Assembly (NCBI GenBank): GCA_009663185.1
Contig: VJZX01000005.1
Coordinates: forward strand, 35,698-99,697
Source of the DNA: Isoptericola halalbus
GTDB lineage: Bacteria; Actinomycetota; Actinomycetes; Actinomycetales; Cellulomonadaceae
Length of the DNA: 64,000 bases
Direction of reading: 5' to 3'
Shown piece by piece: positions 52,357 through 60,139 of the stretch. Position 1 is the first letter of the stretch. The number at the start of each line of letters is the position of its first letter. The translations under genes were made by a program, and so were the position numbers. The notes below the pieces were generated by a model. It saw nothing but the letters and a program-made list of their open reading frames with translations. It was not told the DNA's origin and did no database searches.

Positions 52357-53424
52357 ATGGCGCGGGCGCGGATCTCCGACGTCGCTGCAGCCGCCGGCGT
52401 CTCCACGAGCACCGTCTCGCTCGTCATGAACGGTCGCGTGGCGCGCATCTCGCCCGCGACGCAGGACCGTGTCCGCGAGGCTGCCGCCTCGGTCGGCTAC
52501 ACCCCCAACTCGGTCGCCCGGGGGCTGCGCACGCAGCGCACCCGGACGATCGGCCTCATCTCCGACCAGATCGCCACGACGCCGTTCGCGGGTCGCATGC
52601 TCGCCGGTGCCCAGGACGCGGCGCGCGAGCACGGCCACCTGCTGATCCTCGTCGACACCGTCGGCGACCCGGACGTGGAGGCCGAGGCCTTGCGGGCCCT
52701 CGCGGGTCAGCAGGTCGACGGCATGATCTACGCCGCCATGTGGCACCGGGTGGTCCAGGCACCCGCGGGCCTGCCGGACGGCACGGTCTTCCTCGACTGC
52801 CGGCCTGCCGCGGGCGGGTTCCCCGCCGTCGTGCCCGACGACCGCGCCGGAGGCCGCGACGCGGTGCGCCTGCTCGTGGAGGCGGGGCACCGGCGCATCG
52901 CGTACGTCGACCTCGACGAGCCCGAACGACCGGTCGCGTCGGGGCTGCGCCACGAGGGATACCTCGAGGTGCTCGCCGAGGCCGGGATCGAGCCGGACCC
53001 GGCGCTGCACGTCTGCGGGGCGGAGTCATCCGCGGCAGGCGGCCGCGCGGCGGCTGCCCAGCTCTTCGACATGCCGGCCGACCGCCGCCCCACCGCGATC
53101 TTCTGCTTCAACGACCGGATGGCCGCCGGCGTCTACGTCGCGGCCCATCGCCGTGGCCTCGACATCCCGCGGGACCTGTCGATCGTCGGCTACGACGACC
53201 AGCAGCTCGTCGCCGGGGAGCTCGACCCTCCCCTGACGACCATCGCCCTGCCCCACTACGAGATGGGGCGCTGGGCCACCGAGGTCGCGCTCGGGGTGCG
53301 GGAGCCCCCCGACGACGGCCAGCCCTACCTCATGCCGTGCCCGATCGTTCGTCGGGACTCGGTCGGCCCGCCGCCGGCAGCAGCGCCAACTCCGGCCGGC
53401 GGCGAGCCTCTCACCACCCCGTGA
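52357..53424 (+). CDS. LacI-family repressor of the sugar-uptake operon
   Basis: 355 residues. The N-terminal helix-turn-helix and hinge read ISDVAAAAGVSTSTVSLVMN and GYTPNSVARGLRTQRT. The periplasmic-binding-like sensor domain follows (IGLISDQIATTPFAGRM, IFCFNDRMAAGVYVAAHRRG, LSIVGYDDQQLVAGEL). The ATG at 52357 has GGAGG eight bases upstream; the GTG at 52342 is too long for the family. It precedes, and probably controls, the ABC importer genes and itself through the paired operators. Confidence 0.92.
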   Translation: MARARISDVAAAAGVSTSTVSLVMNGRVARISPATQDRVREAAASVGYTPNSVARGLRTQRTRTIGLISDQIATTPFAGRMLAGAQDAAREHGHLLILVDTVGDPDVEAEALRALAGQQVDGMIYAAMWHRVVQAPAGLPDGTVFLDCRPAAGGFPAVVPDDRAGGRDAVRLLVEAGHRRIAYVDLDEPERPVASGLRHEGYLEVLAEAGIEPDPALHVCGAESSAAGGRAAAAQLFDMPADRRPTAIFCFNDRMAAGVYVAAHRRGLDIPRDLSIVGYDDQQLVAGELDPPLTTIALPHYEMGRWATEVALGVREPPDDGQPYLMPCPIVRRDSVGPPPAAAPTPAGGEPLTTP

Positions 53425-53473
53425 CCGCCCTCGGCGGTCACAGAGCAGGTGCCCGACGCGGACGTCGGGCACC
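53421..53473 (+). terminator. Two consecutive hairpins between lacI and the binding protein gene
   Basis: GTGACCGCC-CTC-GGCGGTCAC (53421-53441), overlapping the lacI stop, and GGTGCCCGACG-CGGA-CGTCGGGCACC (53448-53473). They may end part of the lacI transcript or protect the 5' end of the more abundant binding-protein mRNA. The next gene begins 17 bases later. Confidence 0.6.
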
Positions 53474-53489
53474 AAGAAAGGAACCTCGC

Positions 53490-54779
53490 ATGAACCGCAG
53501 ATCCCTCGCGACGATCGTATCCGCGTCGACCGCGTCGGCCCTCGTCCTGACCGGCTGCGGCCAGGCGGGCCAGGGCGACCAGGGCGGCGGTGACGGTCCT
53601 GTGCGGCTGACCATGTGGACCCACTCGGCTGGCAACCCCGCCGAGCTCGAGGTCTACGAACAGATCATCGCCGACTTCAACGAGTCCCAGGACGACTACG
53701 AAGTCGTCACCGAGGCGTTCCCGCAAGGCGCGTACAACGACGCGATCGTGGCCGCCGCCGCGGCGAACGACCTGCCGTGCCTGCTCGACATGGACGGCCC
53801 CATCGTCCCGAACTGGGCCTGGGCCGGGTACATCCAGCCGCTCGAGCTGCCCACGGAGATCACCGACGCCCTGCTGCCGACCGCCGTCGGGTCGTACCAG
53901 GACGAGATCTACAGCGCGGGCTACTGGGATGCCGCGCTCTCGATCTTCGCGCGGGAGTCGGTGCTCCAGGAGAACGGGATCCGCATCCCGACGGCCGACG
54001 ACCCGTGGACGATCGACGAGTTCGACTCGGCGCTCGCCACGCTCAAGGACGCGGGCTACGACACGCCCCTCGACATCGGTGCCGAGGACACCGGTGAGTG
54101 GTGGCCGTACGCCTACTCGCCCATGCTGCAGAGCGCGGGCGGCGACCTGATCAACCGCGACACGATGCTCTCCGCCGAGGGTGTGCTCAACGGCCCCGAG
54201 GCCGTGGAGTTCTTCACCTGGTTCCAGGACGCCTTCGCCAAGGGCTGGACCAGCAGCGGTGGCACGGTCGGCAACGAGGAGTTCAACAACGACGAGGTGG
54301 CCCTGAGCTACACGGGCGTGTGGAACGCGCTCGACTCGCTCGAGGCGGCGGGCGACGACCTGCTGATCCTCCCGCCGCCGGACTTCGGCAACGGGCCCAA
54401 GATCGGCGGCGCCTCCTGGCAGTGGGGCATCTCGTCGACGTGCAACTCCCCAGACGGTGCGCGCGCGTACCTGGAGTTCAGCTTCCAGGACGAGTACATC
54501 ACCGCGTTCAGCGACAAGCAGGTCGTCATCCCGGCGACCGAGGGCGCTGTCGAGGCCTCCGAGTACTTCGGTCCGGACGGCGATCTCCAGCCGTTCGTCG
54601 AGCTGTCGCAGCAGTTCGCCGTGCCGCGCCCGGAGACGCCGGCCTACCCGGTGATCTCATCGACGTTCGAGAAGGCGGCGAAGGACATCATGAACGGCGC
54701 CGACGTGCAGCAGGCGCTGGACAACGCCGTCGCCGAGATCGACGCGAACATCGAGTCCAACGACGGGTACGGCTTCTGA
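53490..54779 (+). CDS. Sugar-binding lipoprotein of an ABC importer
   Basis: 429 residues. Lipoprotein signal with VLTGCGQ (Cys about 23). Family 1 solute-binding features: LTMWTHSAGNPAELEVYEQI, FNESQDDYEV, VALSYTGVWNAL and GISSTCNSPDGARAYLEF. It binds an oligosaccharide outside the membrane and delivers it to the two permeases downstream. AAAGGAA ribosome site. The linked clan-J-like glycosidase suggests a fructan- or sucrose-type ligand, unproven. No ATPase gene is present; a shared MsiK-type ATPase elsewhere is expected. Confidence 0.92.
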   Translation: MNRRSLATIVSASTASALVLTGCGQAGQGDQGGGDGPVRLTMWTHSAGNPAELEVYEQIIADFNESQDDYEVVTEAFPQGAYNDAIVAAAAANDLPCLLDMDGPIVPNWAWAGYIQPLELPTEITDALLPTAVGSYQDEIYSAGYWDAALSIFARESVLQENGIRIPTADDPWTIDEFDSALATLKDAGYDTPLDIGAEDTGEWWPYAYSPMLQSAGGDLINRDTMLSAEGVLNGPEAVEFFTWFQDAFAKGWTSSGGTVGNEEFNNDEVALSYTGVWNALDSLEAAGDDLLILPPPDFGNGPKIGGASWQWGISSTCNSPDGARAYLEFSFQDEYITAFSDKQVVIPATEGAVEASEYFGPDGDLQPFVELSQQFAVPRPETPAYPVISSTFEKAAKDIMNGADVQQALDNAVAEIDANIESNDGYGF

Positions 54780-54852
54780 GCCGACCGTCCGACCAGGCGC
54801 GCGGGGCGGCCGAGACGAACGTCGCCCCGCGCGCGGACGGAGTCGATCCATC

Positions 54853-55821
54853 ATGACGACACCCATCTCCACGTCCCCCGCGGCGGGGCTGCCGGTCCCG
54901 GAAACGCCACGGCAGGCAGGCACGAGGCGGGCGACGCGCGGTGCGGCGCTGCGTCGTGAGCGCCGCACAGGCCTCACGATGGCCGCGCCCGCCCTGGTCC
55001 TCCTCCTGCTCTTCCTCATCCTCCCCGTGCTGCTCGCGTTCGGGCTCTCGTTCACGAACGCCCGCCTGATCTCGCCGAACCCACCGCGGTTCGTCGGGCT
55101 CGACAACTTCCTGCGCGCGTTCACCTCCGACCCTGTGTTCCTGCGCTCGACGATCAACACGTTCGTGTTCGCCGCCGTCGTGGTGCCCGTCCAGGCGGGG
55201 CTGGGGCTTCTGCTCGCGGTGCTCGTGAACCAGAAGATCCGCGGCGTCACCGCGTTCCGGGTCATCTACTTCATCCCGGTCGTGACCTCGATCGTCGTGG
55301 TCTCGATCCTGTGGCGGTTCATGTACCAGCCCGACGGCCTGGTCAACAACTTCATCGACACGATCACGTTCGGGGCCTTGCAGGGCACGGCGTGGCTCAA
55401 CAACCCGGACACAGCGCTCGGCGCCATCATCGTGCTGTCGATCTGGCAGGCCGTGGGCTTCCACATGCTCATCTGGCTCTCGGGGCTGCAGACCATCCCC
55501 GAGGAGCTGTACGAGGCCGCGCGCATGGACGGCGCGAGCGTCTGGCAGCAGTTCGTGAACGTGACGTGGCCGGGCCTGCGCTCGACGATGGTGTTCGTCC
55601 TCGTGACGATCACGATCGCGGCGCTCGGGCTCTTCGTACAGATCGACGTCATGACGCAGGGCGGGCCCGTGAACTCGACGACGACCCTCGTCTACCACGC
55701 CGTGCGCAAGGGCTACCGGGAGCAGGAGACGGGCTACGGAGCCACGATCTCGCTGATCTTCTTCGTGCTGGTGCTCCTCGTGGCGCTCGTCCAGCGCTAC
55801 CTGACCCGAGACAAGGACTGA
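54853..55821 (+). CDS. Sugar ABC transporter permease (MalF-like)
   Basis: 322 residues. A cytoplasmic N-terminal ~35 residues precede six membrane helices. The EAA coupling loop is EELYEAARMDGASVWQQF near residue 218. It is the first of two membrane subunits of a CUT1-type importer and lies 73 bp after the binding protein gene. Confidence 0.92.
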   Translation: MTTPISTSPAAGLPVPETPRQAGTRRATRGAALRRERRTGLTMAAPALVLLLLFLILPVLLAFGLSFTNARLISPNPPRFVGLDNFLRAFTSDPVFLRSTINTFVFAAVVVPVQAGLGLLLAVLVNQKIRGVTAFRVIYFIPVVTSIVVVSILWRFMYQPDGLVNNFIDTITFGALQGTAWLNNPDTALGAIIVLSIWQAVGFHMLIWLSGLQTIPEELYEAARMDGASVWQQFVNVTWPGLRSTMVFVLVTITIAALGLFVQIDVMTQGGPVNSTTTLVYHAVRKGYREQETGYGATISLIFFVLVLLVALVQRYLTRDKD

Positions 55822-55824
55822 CCC

Positions 55825-56724
55825 ATGACCGCCGCAACCCTCGGTGAGCGCGACGTCCGGCGCCGGCACAAGATCGGGTCGTACGTCGTGATGTCGGCCA
55901 TCGCCGTCATCTTCCTGTTCCCGCTCGTGTTCATGTTCGTCTCGAGCCTCAAGCCGGATGCGCAGATCCTGTCCGACGTCGGCTCGCCCCGTGCGTTCAT
56001 CCCCGTGGGCGACATCAGCCTCGAGAACTACTTCGGTGTCTTCGACCGCGTCCCGGTAGGCCGGTTCCTGTTCAACTCCATCCTCGTGACGGTGCTGACG
56101 GTGGGCCTGGGTCTCATCGTGAACTCGATGGCCGGGTTCGCGCTCTCGCGACTGCGCTGGCGGGGGCGGGTGCTCGTGCTGAGCGTCGTCATCGCGACCC
56201 TCATCGTCCCCTTCGAGACCATCGCGGTCCCGATGGTGTACTGGGTGTCGAAGCTGCCGACCCTGGTCGTGGAGGGCGGCGTGCTCAAGTACGACTTCGG
56301 GTGGCTGAACTCGTACCACGTGCAGATCGTGCCGTTCATCGCGAACGCCTTCTCGATCTTCCTGTTCACCCAGTACTTCTCGACGATCCCGAAGTCGCTC
56401 GACGAGGCGGCGCGGATCGACGGCGCGAGCTGGTTCACGATCTACCGCAGGATCGTGGCCCCGCTCGCCGGGCCGGCCTTCGCGACCGTCGCGATCCTGA
56501 CCTTCCTCCCGGCGTGGAACCAGTACCTGTGGCCCCTCATGGTGGTCCAGCAGGAGGAGCTGCGCCCGGTCATGGTCGGCATGCAGTACTTCTTCCAGCT
56601 CAACACCGCCTGGGGCGAGGTCATGGCCTACACGTCCCTCATCACGCTCCCCGTCCTCCTTGTCTTCCTGTCGTTCCAGCGTGCGTTCGTCTCGAGCGTC
56701 GCGGCGAGCGGCGTCAAGGGCTGA
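55825..56724 (+). CDS. Sugar ABC transporter permease (MalG-like)
   Basis: 299 residues with six membrane helices. The EAA loop is PKSLDEAARIDGASWFTIY near residue 190. The segment LFPLVFMFVSSLKPD after helix 1 is typical of MalG-type subunits. It starts three bases after the partner permease. Confidence 0.92.
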   Translation: MTAATLGERDVRRRHKIGSYVVMSAIAVIFLFPLVFMFVSSLKPDAQILSDVGSPRAFIPVGDISLENYFGVFDRVPVGRFLFNSILVTVLTVGLGLIVNSMAGFALSRLRWRGRVLVLSVVIATLIVPFETIAVPMVYWVSKLPTLVVEGGVLKYDFGWLNSYHVQIVPFIANAFSIFLFTQYFSTIPKSLDEAARIDGASWFTIYRRIVAPLAGPAFATVAILTFLPAWNQYLWPLMVVQQEELRPVMVGMQYFFQLNTAWGEVMAYTSLITLPVLLVFLSFQRAFVSSVAASGVKG

Positions 56725-56741
56725 ACCGAGAAAGGCCTGCT

Positions 56742-57686
56742 TTGTTCACGCTCCCCGAGTCCTGGGTCTGGGACTTCTGGTTCGCCGACGACGGCGAGCG
56801 TCACCACCTGTTCTTCCTGTACGCCTCGCGCGCGCTGCACGACCCGGACGCCCGGCACCACCGGGCCTCGATCGGCCACGCGGTGTCCGACGACCTCGTG
56901 CACTGGACCCGCGTGGAGGATGCGCTGGTCCGGTCGGACGCGCCGGCGTTCGACGATCTGGCCACGTGGACCGGTTCCGTCGTGCGGCACCCGGACGGCA
57001 CCTGGTTCCTGTTCTACACGGGGGCCACGCTCACCCCGGCCGGGAACGTGCAGCGCGTCGGCTACGCGACGTCGTCTGACCTGATGACGTGGCACAAGGC
57101 GCCCGAGAACCCGGTGCTGTCGGCCGACTCGCGCTGGTACGAGACGCTCGAGGACGGGAAGTGGCACGACGAGGCGTTCCGGGACCCGTGGGTGATGCCC
57201 GATCCCGTAGGCGACGGATGGCACATGCTGCTCACGGCGCGGGGTCGCACGGGCGTGGCCTACGAACGTGGCGTCGTCGGGCATGCCTGGTCGCCCGACC
57301 TGCGCACGTGGGAGCTGAGGCCCCCGCTGACCGAGACCGGCCAGGGCTTCGGCCAGCTCGAGGTCACGCAGGCCGAGGTCGTCGACGGCACGCCCGTGCT
57401 GCTCTTCTCGTGCCTCGCACAGGACCGCCCGGCACACGGCCGGGACACCACGGGCGGTGTGTGGGCGGTGCCTGCGAAGTCCGTGCTCGGCCCGTTCGAC
57501 GTCGCCGGCGCCTACCCGGTGACCGACTCACGCCTGTACAGCGGGCGGCTCGTGGAGGCGCGCGACGGTGCATGGCGCTTCCTCGCGTTCCACCACGACG
57601 GGCCGGACGGCTCGTTCGTGGGGAGCATCAGCGACCCGATGCCCGTGCGGTGGGTCGACGGGCGCCTCGTCGTCGACCAGCCCTGA
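56742..57686 (+). CDS. Beta-propeller glycosidase, GH32/GH68-like (clan J)
   Basis: 314 residues with a five-bladed propeller pattern. WVWDFWFADDGERHHLFFLY supplies the presumed nucleophile Asp, FRDPWVMPD the transition-state Asp (RDP box), and FGQLEVTQAEVVDG a candidate Glu acid/base. RDP is a GH32/GH68 mark; the WVWDFW start is closer to GH68/GH43-like divergent members than to WMNDPNG invertases. No signal peptide, so it probably cleaves sugar after uptake. Start is TTG 56742 with AAAGG upstream. Last gene of the LacI/ABC operon. Exact family needs a profile search. Confidence 0.75.
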   Translation: MFTLPESWVWDFWFADDGERHHLFFLYASRALHDPDARHHRASIGHAVSDDLVHWTRVEDALVRSDAPAFDDLATWTGSVVRHPDGTWFLFYTGATLTPAGNVQRVGYATSSDLMTWHKAPENPVLSADSRWYETLEDGKWHDEAFRDPWVMPDPVGDGWHMLLTARGRTGVAYERGVVGHAWSPDLRTWELRPPLTETGQGFGQLEVTQAEVVDGTPVLLFSCLAQDRPAHGRDTTGGVWAVPAKSVLGPFDVAGAYPVTDSRLYSGRLVEARDGAWRFLAFHHDGPDGSFVGSISDPMPVRWVDGRLVVDQP

Positions 57687-57694
57687 CCCGACCT

Positions 57695-57760
57695 CCCTTC
57701 GAGGTCGCCATCTCCTCCGGAAAGCCGTTGGAAACCGGAAAGGATGGTGACTTCGAAGGG
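57695..57760 (+). terminator. Long imperfect hairpin after the glycosidase gene
   Basis: CCCTTCGAGGTCGCCATC (57695-57712) pairs with GATGGTGACTTCGAAGGG (57743-57760) with two G-T-type mismatches; TCCGG/CCGGA pairs inside. It follows the operon end by eight bases and is likely its terminator. Confidence 0.65.
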
Positions 57761-57866
57761 GGTGTCCGAACGGGGGACCGCTGAGGGGCCGAGATTGGAG
57801 GATTCCTCCAAAACGCGGTGGTGAGCGTTGGGCGGCACACCGGCAGACCGCACCCTCGGGGTGCAA

Positions 57867-57897
57867 CCTACGCTTGCGTAGGCTACGAAGGCGTAGG
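57867..57897 (+). promoter_or_regulatory. Tandem CTACG-CGTAG palindromes upstream of the 2-oxoacid dehydrogenase operon
   Basis: CCTACGCTTGCGTAGG (57867-57882) is a perfect palindrome and is followed by CTACGAAGGCGTAG (57883-57896), a second palindrome with the same half sites. Lrp/AsnC-family regulators such as BkdR bind sites of this general form near branched-chain dehydrogenase operons. The 298-bp gap (57687-57984) otherwise holds the hairpin at 57695 and a small GGAGGATTCCTCC palindrome near 57796. Confidence 0.6.
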
Positions 57898-57984
57898 TTC
57901 GGGGGGCTCGGTCCACCGGTCCCGCCGGACCTGCCGATGCCACGCAGCCTGACCCGGACAGGGCCGTCAGCGAAGGGAGACCGC

Positions 57985-59145
57985 GTGAAGATCGACGCCA
58001 CCGGTGGGAACGACGTCGCAGCCGCGGACGTCACACCGCTCGTCCAGCTCGTCGCACCCGACGGGAGCCGCGTCGTCGACGACGCGGGCGCCGGGCTCCG
58101 TGAACGGGTCGCCCGCCTCACCACCGCCGACCTGCGCGCGATGTACCGCGACATGGTCCTCACCCGGCGGTTCGACGACGAGGCGACCGCGCTGCAGCGC
58201 CAGGGCGAGCTCGCCCTGTACGCCCAGAGCCGCGGACAGGAGGCGGCGCAGGTGGGCTCGGCCCACGCGCTCGCCCCGCAGGACTACGTCTTCCCCAGCT
58301 ACCGCGAGCACGGCGTGCTGCACGTGCGCGGCGTGGACCCCGTGGACCGGCTGCGGCTGTACCGCGGCGAGGACCACGGCGGCTGGGACCCGAACGAGCA
58401 CAACGTGCACCTGTACACGCTCGTCATCGGCTCGCACGCGCTGCACGCCACGGGGTACGCGATGGGCATCCAGCGCGATGGTCTGGTCGGGACCGGTGAC
58501 GCCGGGCGCGACGCCGCGGTCGTGACCTACTTCGGCGACGGCGCCACCAGCCAGGGCGACGTCAACGAGGCGCTCGTGTTCGCGGCGGTCAACAATGCAC
58601 CCGTGGTGTTCTTCTGCCAGAACAACCAGTGGGCGATCTCGGAGCCGACGACGAAGCAGTCGCGAGTGCCGATCTACAAGCGCGGCGAGGGCTTCGGCGT
58701 CCCGAGCGTGCGCGTCGACGGCAACGACGTCCTGGCCTGCTACGCCGTGGCGGCCGAGGCGCTCGAGCGGGCGCACAGCGGCGGTGGGCCGACGTTCGTC
58801 GAGGCGTACACGTACCGGATGGGCGCGCACACGACGTCGGACGACCCGTCGCGATATCGCGACCGCGCCGAGGAGGAGCACTGGCGCCGGCGGGACCCGG
58901 TCGAGCGGCTCGAGGCGCTGCTGCGGGCCGAGGACGGCTGGGACGAGACCTGGGCCGCGGACCTGCAGGCCGAGGCCGACGCCTACGGCGAGCGCCTGCG
59001 CGACGGCGTCCGGGCGCTCGGCGCCCCGCCCGCCGAGACGATGTTCGACCACGTCTACGGGACCGAGCACGCACAGGTCGCCGCGGAACAGAAGTGGTTC
59101 CGCGAGTACGAGGCCGCCACGGCCGGCGAGGAGGTCGCCCGGTGA
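57985..59145 (+). CDS. Branched-chain/pyruvate 2-oxoacid dehydrogenase E1 alpha
   Basis: 386 residues. ThDP-binding motif GDGATSQGDVNEALVF through to NN (about residues 180-208), SRGQEAAQVGSAHAL, FPSYREHGVL and YRMGAHTTSDDPSRYR, which holds the phosphorylation-loop region of this class. It decarboxylates the 2-oxoacid with E1 beta. The start is GTG 57985 with GAAGGGAGA upstream. The E1-E1-E2 layout and the operator favour the branched-chain (Bkd) complex, but pyruvate cannot be excluded. The stop overlaps the E1 beta start (GTGA). Confidence 0.9.
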   Translation: MKIDATGGNDVAAADVTPLVQLVAPDGSRVVDDAGAGLRERVARLTTADLRAMYRDMVLTRRFDDEATALQRQGELALYAQSRGQEAAQVGSAHALAPQDYVFPSYREHGVLHVRGVDPVDRLRLYRGEDHGGWDPNEHNVHLYTLVIGSHALHATGYAMGIQRDGLVGTGDAGRDAAVVTYFGDGATSQGDVNEALVFAAVNNAPVVFFCQNNQWAISEPTTKQSRVPIYKRGEGFGVPSVRVDGNDVLACYAVAAEALERAHSGGGPTFVEAYTYRMGAHTTSDDPSRYRDRAEEEHWRRRDPVERLEALLRAEDGWDETWAADLQAEADAYGERLRDGVRALGAPPAETMFDHVYGTEHAQVAAEQKWFREYEAATAGEEVAR

Positions 59146-60131
59146 GCAGCACCCAGACCCTCACGTTCGCGCGCGCCATCACCGAGGGCCTGCGCGCCTC
59201 CCTCGAGTCGGACGACAAGGTCATGCTCATGGGCGAGGACATCGGCCGCCTCGGCGGGGTGTTCCGCGTGACCGACGGGCTGCAGAAGGACTTCGGCGAG
59301 GCGCGCGTGGTCGACACGCCGCTCGCGGAGTCGGGCATCCTCGGCACGGCGATCGGCCTCGCGCTGCGCGGCTACCGGCCGGTGTGCGAGATCCAGTTCG
59401 ACGGGTTCGTGTTCCCCGCCTACGACCAGATCACGACCCAGCTCGCCAAGATGCGCTACCGCTCGCGCGGCCGCGTCGAGGTCCCCGTGGTCATCCGCAT
59501 CCCGTACGGCGGCGGCATCGGCGCGGTCGAGCACCACTCCGAGTCGCCCGAGGCGCTGTTCGCGCACACCGCCGGGCTGCGCGTCGTCTCGCCGGCCACG
59601 CCGCAGGACGCGTACGACATGATGCGCGCCGCGATCGCCTCGCCCGACCCGGTGCTGTTCTTCGAGCCCAAGGGTCGCTACTGGTCCAAGGCCGACGTCG
59701 CGCTCGGTGGGCCGGTGCCTGACGGCGTGCTGGACTCCGCCCGGGTCGCGCGGACCGGCGACGACGTCACGCTCGTCGCGTACGGCCCGACCGTGGCGAC
59801 CGCGCTCAAGGCAGCCGACGCGCTCGCCGCCGAGGGCACGAGCGCCGAGGTGGTCGACCTGCGCGCGATCTCGCCGATCGACGTGACGGCGGTGGCCGAG
59901 TCGGTGTGCCGGACCGGGCGCTGCGTCGTCGTGCACGAGGCGCCGTCGTTCCTCGGCGTGGGCGCGGAGATCGCCGCACGCGTGAGCGACGAGTGCTTCT
60001 ACGCGCTCGAGGCGCCCGTGCAGCGCGTGGCAGGCTTCCACGCGCCGTATCCCGTGGCGAAGCTCGAGCACGAGTACCTGCCGAGCGTGGACCGCGTGCT
60101 CGACGCCGTCGACCGCGCCCTGGCCTACTGA
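59142..60131 (+). CDS. Branched-chain/pyruvate 2-oxoacid dehydrogenase E1 beta
   Basis: 329 residues. Transketolase-like pyrimidine-binding domain (MLMGEDIGRLGGVFRVTDGL, PLAESGILGTAIGLALRG, EIQFDGFVFPAYDQI) and C-terminal domain (EVVDLRAISPIDVTAV, VVVHEAPSFLGVGAEIAA). It completes the E1 heterotetramer. GTG start in the E1 alpha stop; E2 begins nine bases after its stop. Confidence 0.92.
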   Translation: MSSTQTLTFARAITEGLRASLESDDKVMLMGEDIGRLGGVFRVTDGLQKDFGEARVVDTPLAESGILGTAIGLALRGYRPVCEIQFDGFVFPAYDQITTQLAKMRYRSRGRVEVPVVIRIPYGGGIGAVEHHSESPEALFAHTAGLRVVSPATPQDAYDMMRAAIASPDPVLFFEPKGRYWSKADVALGGPVPDGVLDSARVARTGDDVTLVAYGPTVATALKAADALAAEGTSAEVVDLRAISPIDVTAVAESVCRTGRCVVVHEAPSFLGVGAEIAARVSDECFYALEAPVQRVAGFHAPYPVAKLEHEYLPSVDRVLDAVDRALAY

Positions 60132-60139
60132 GGAGACCG

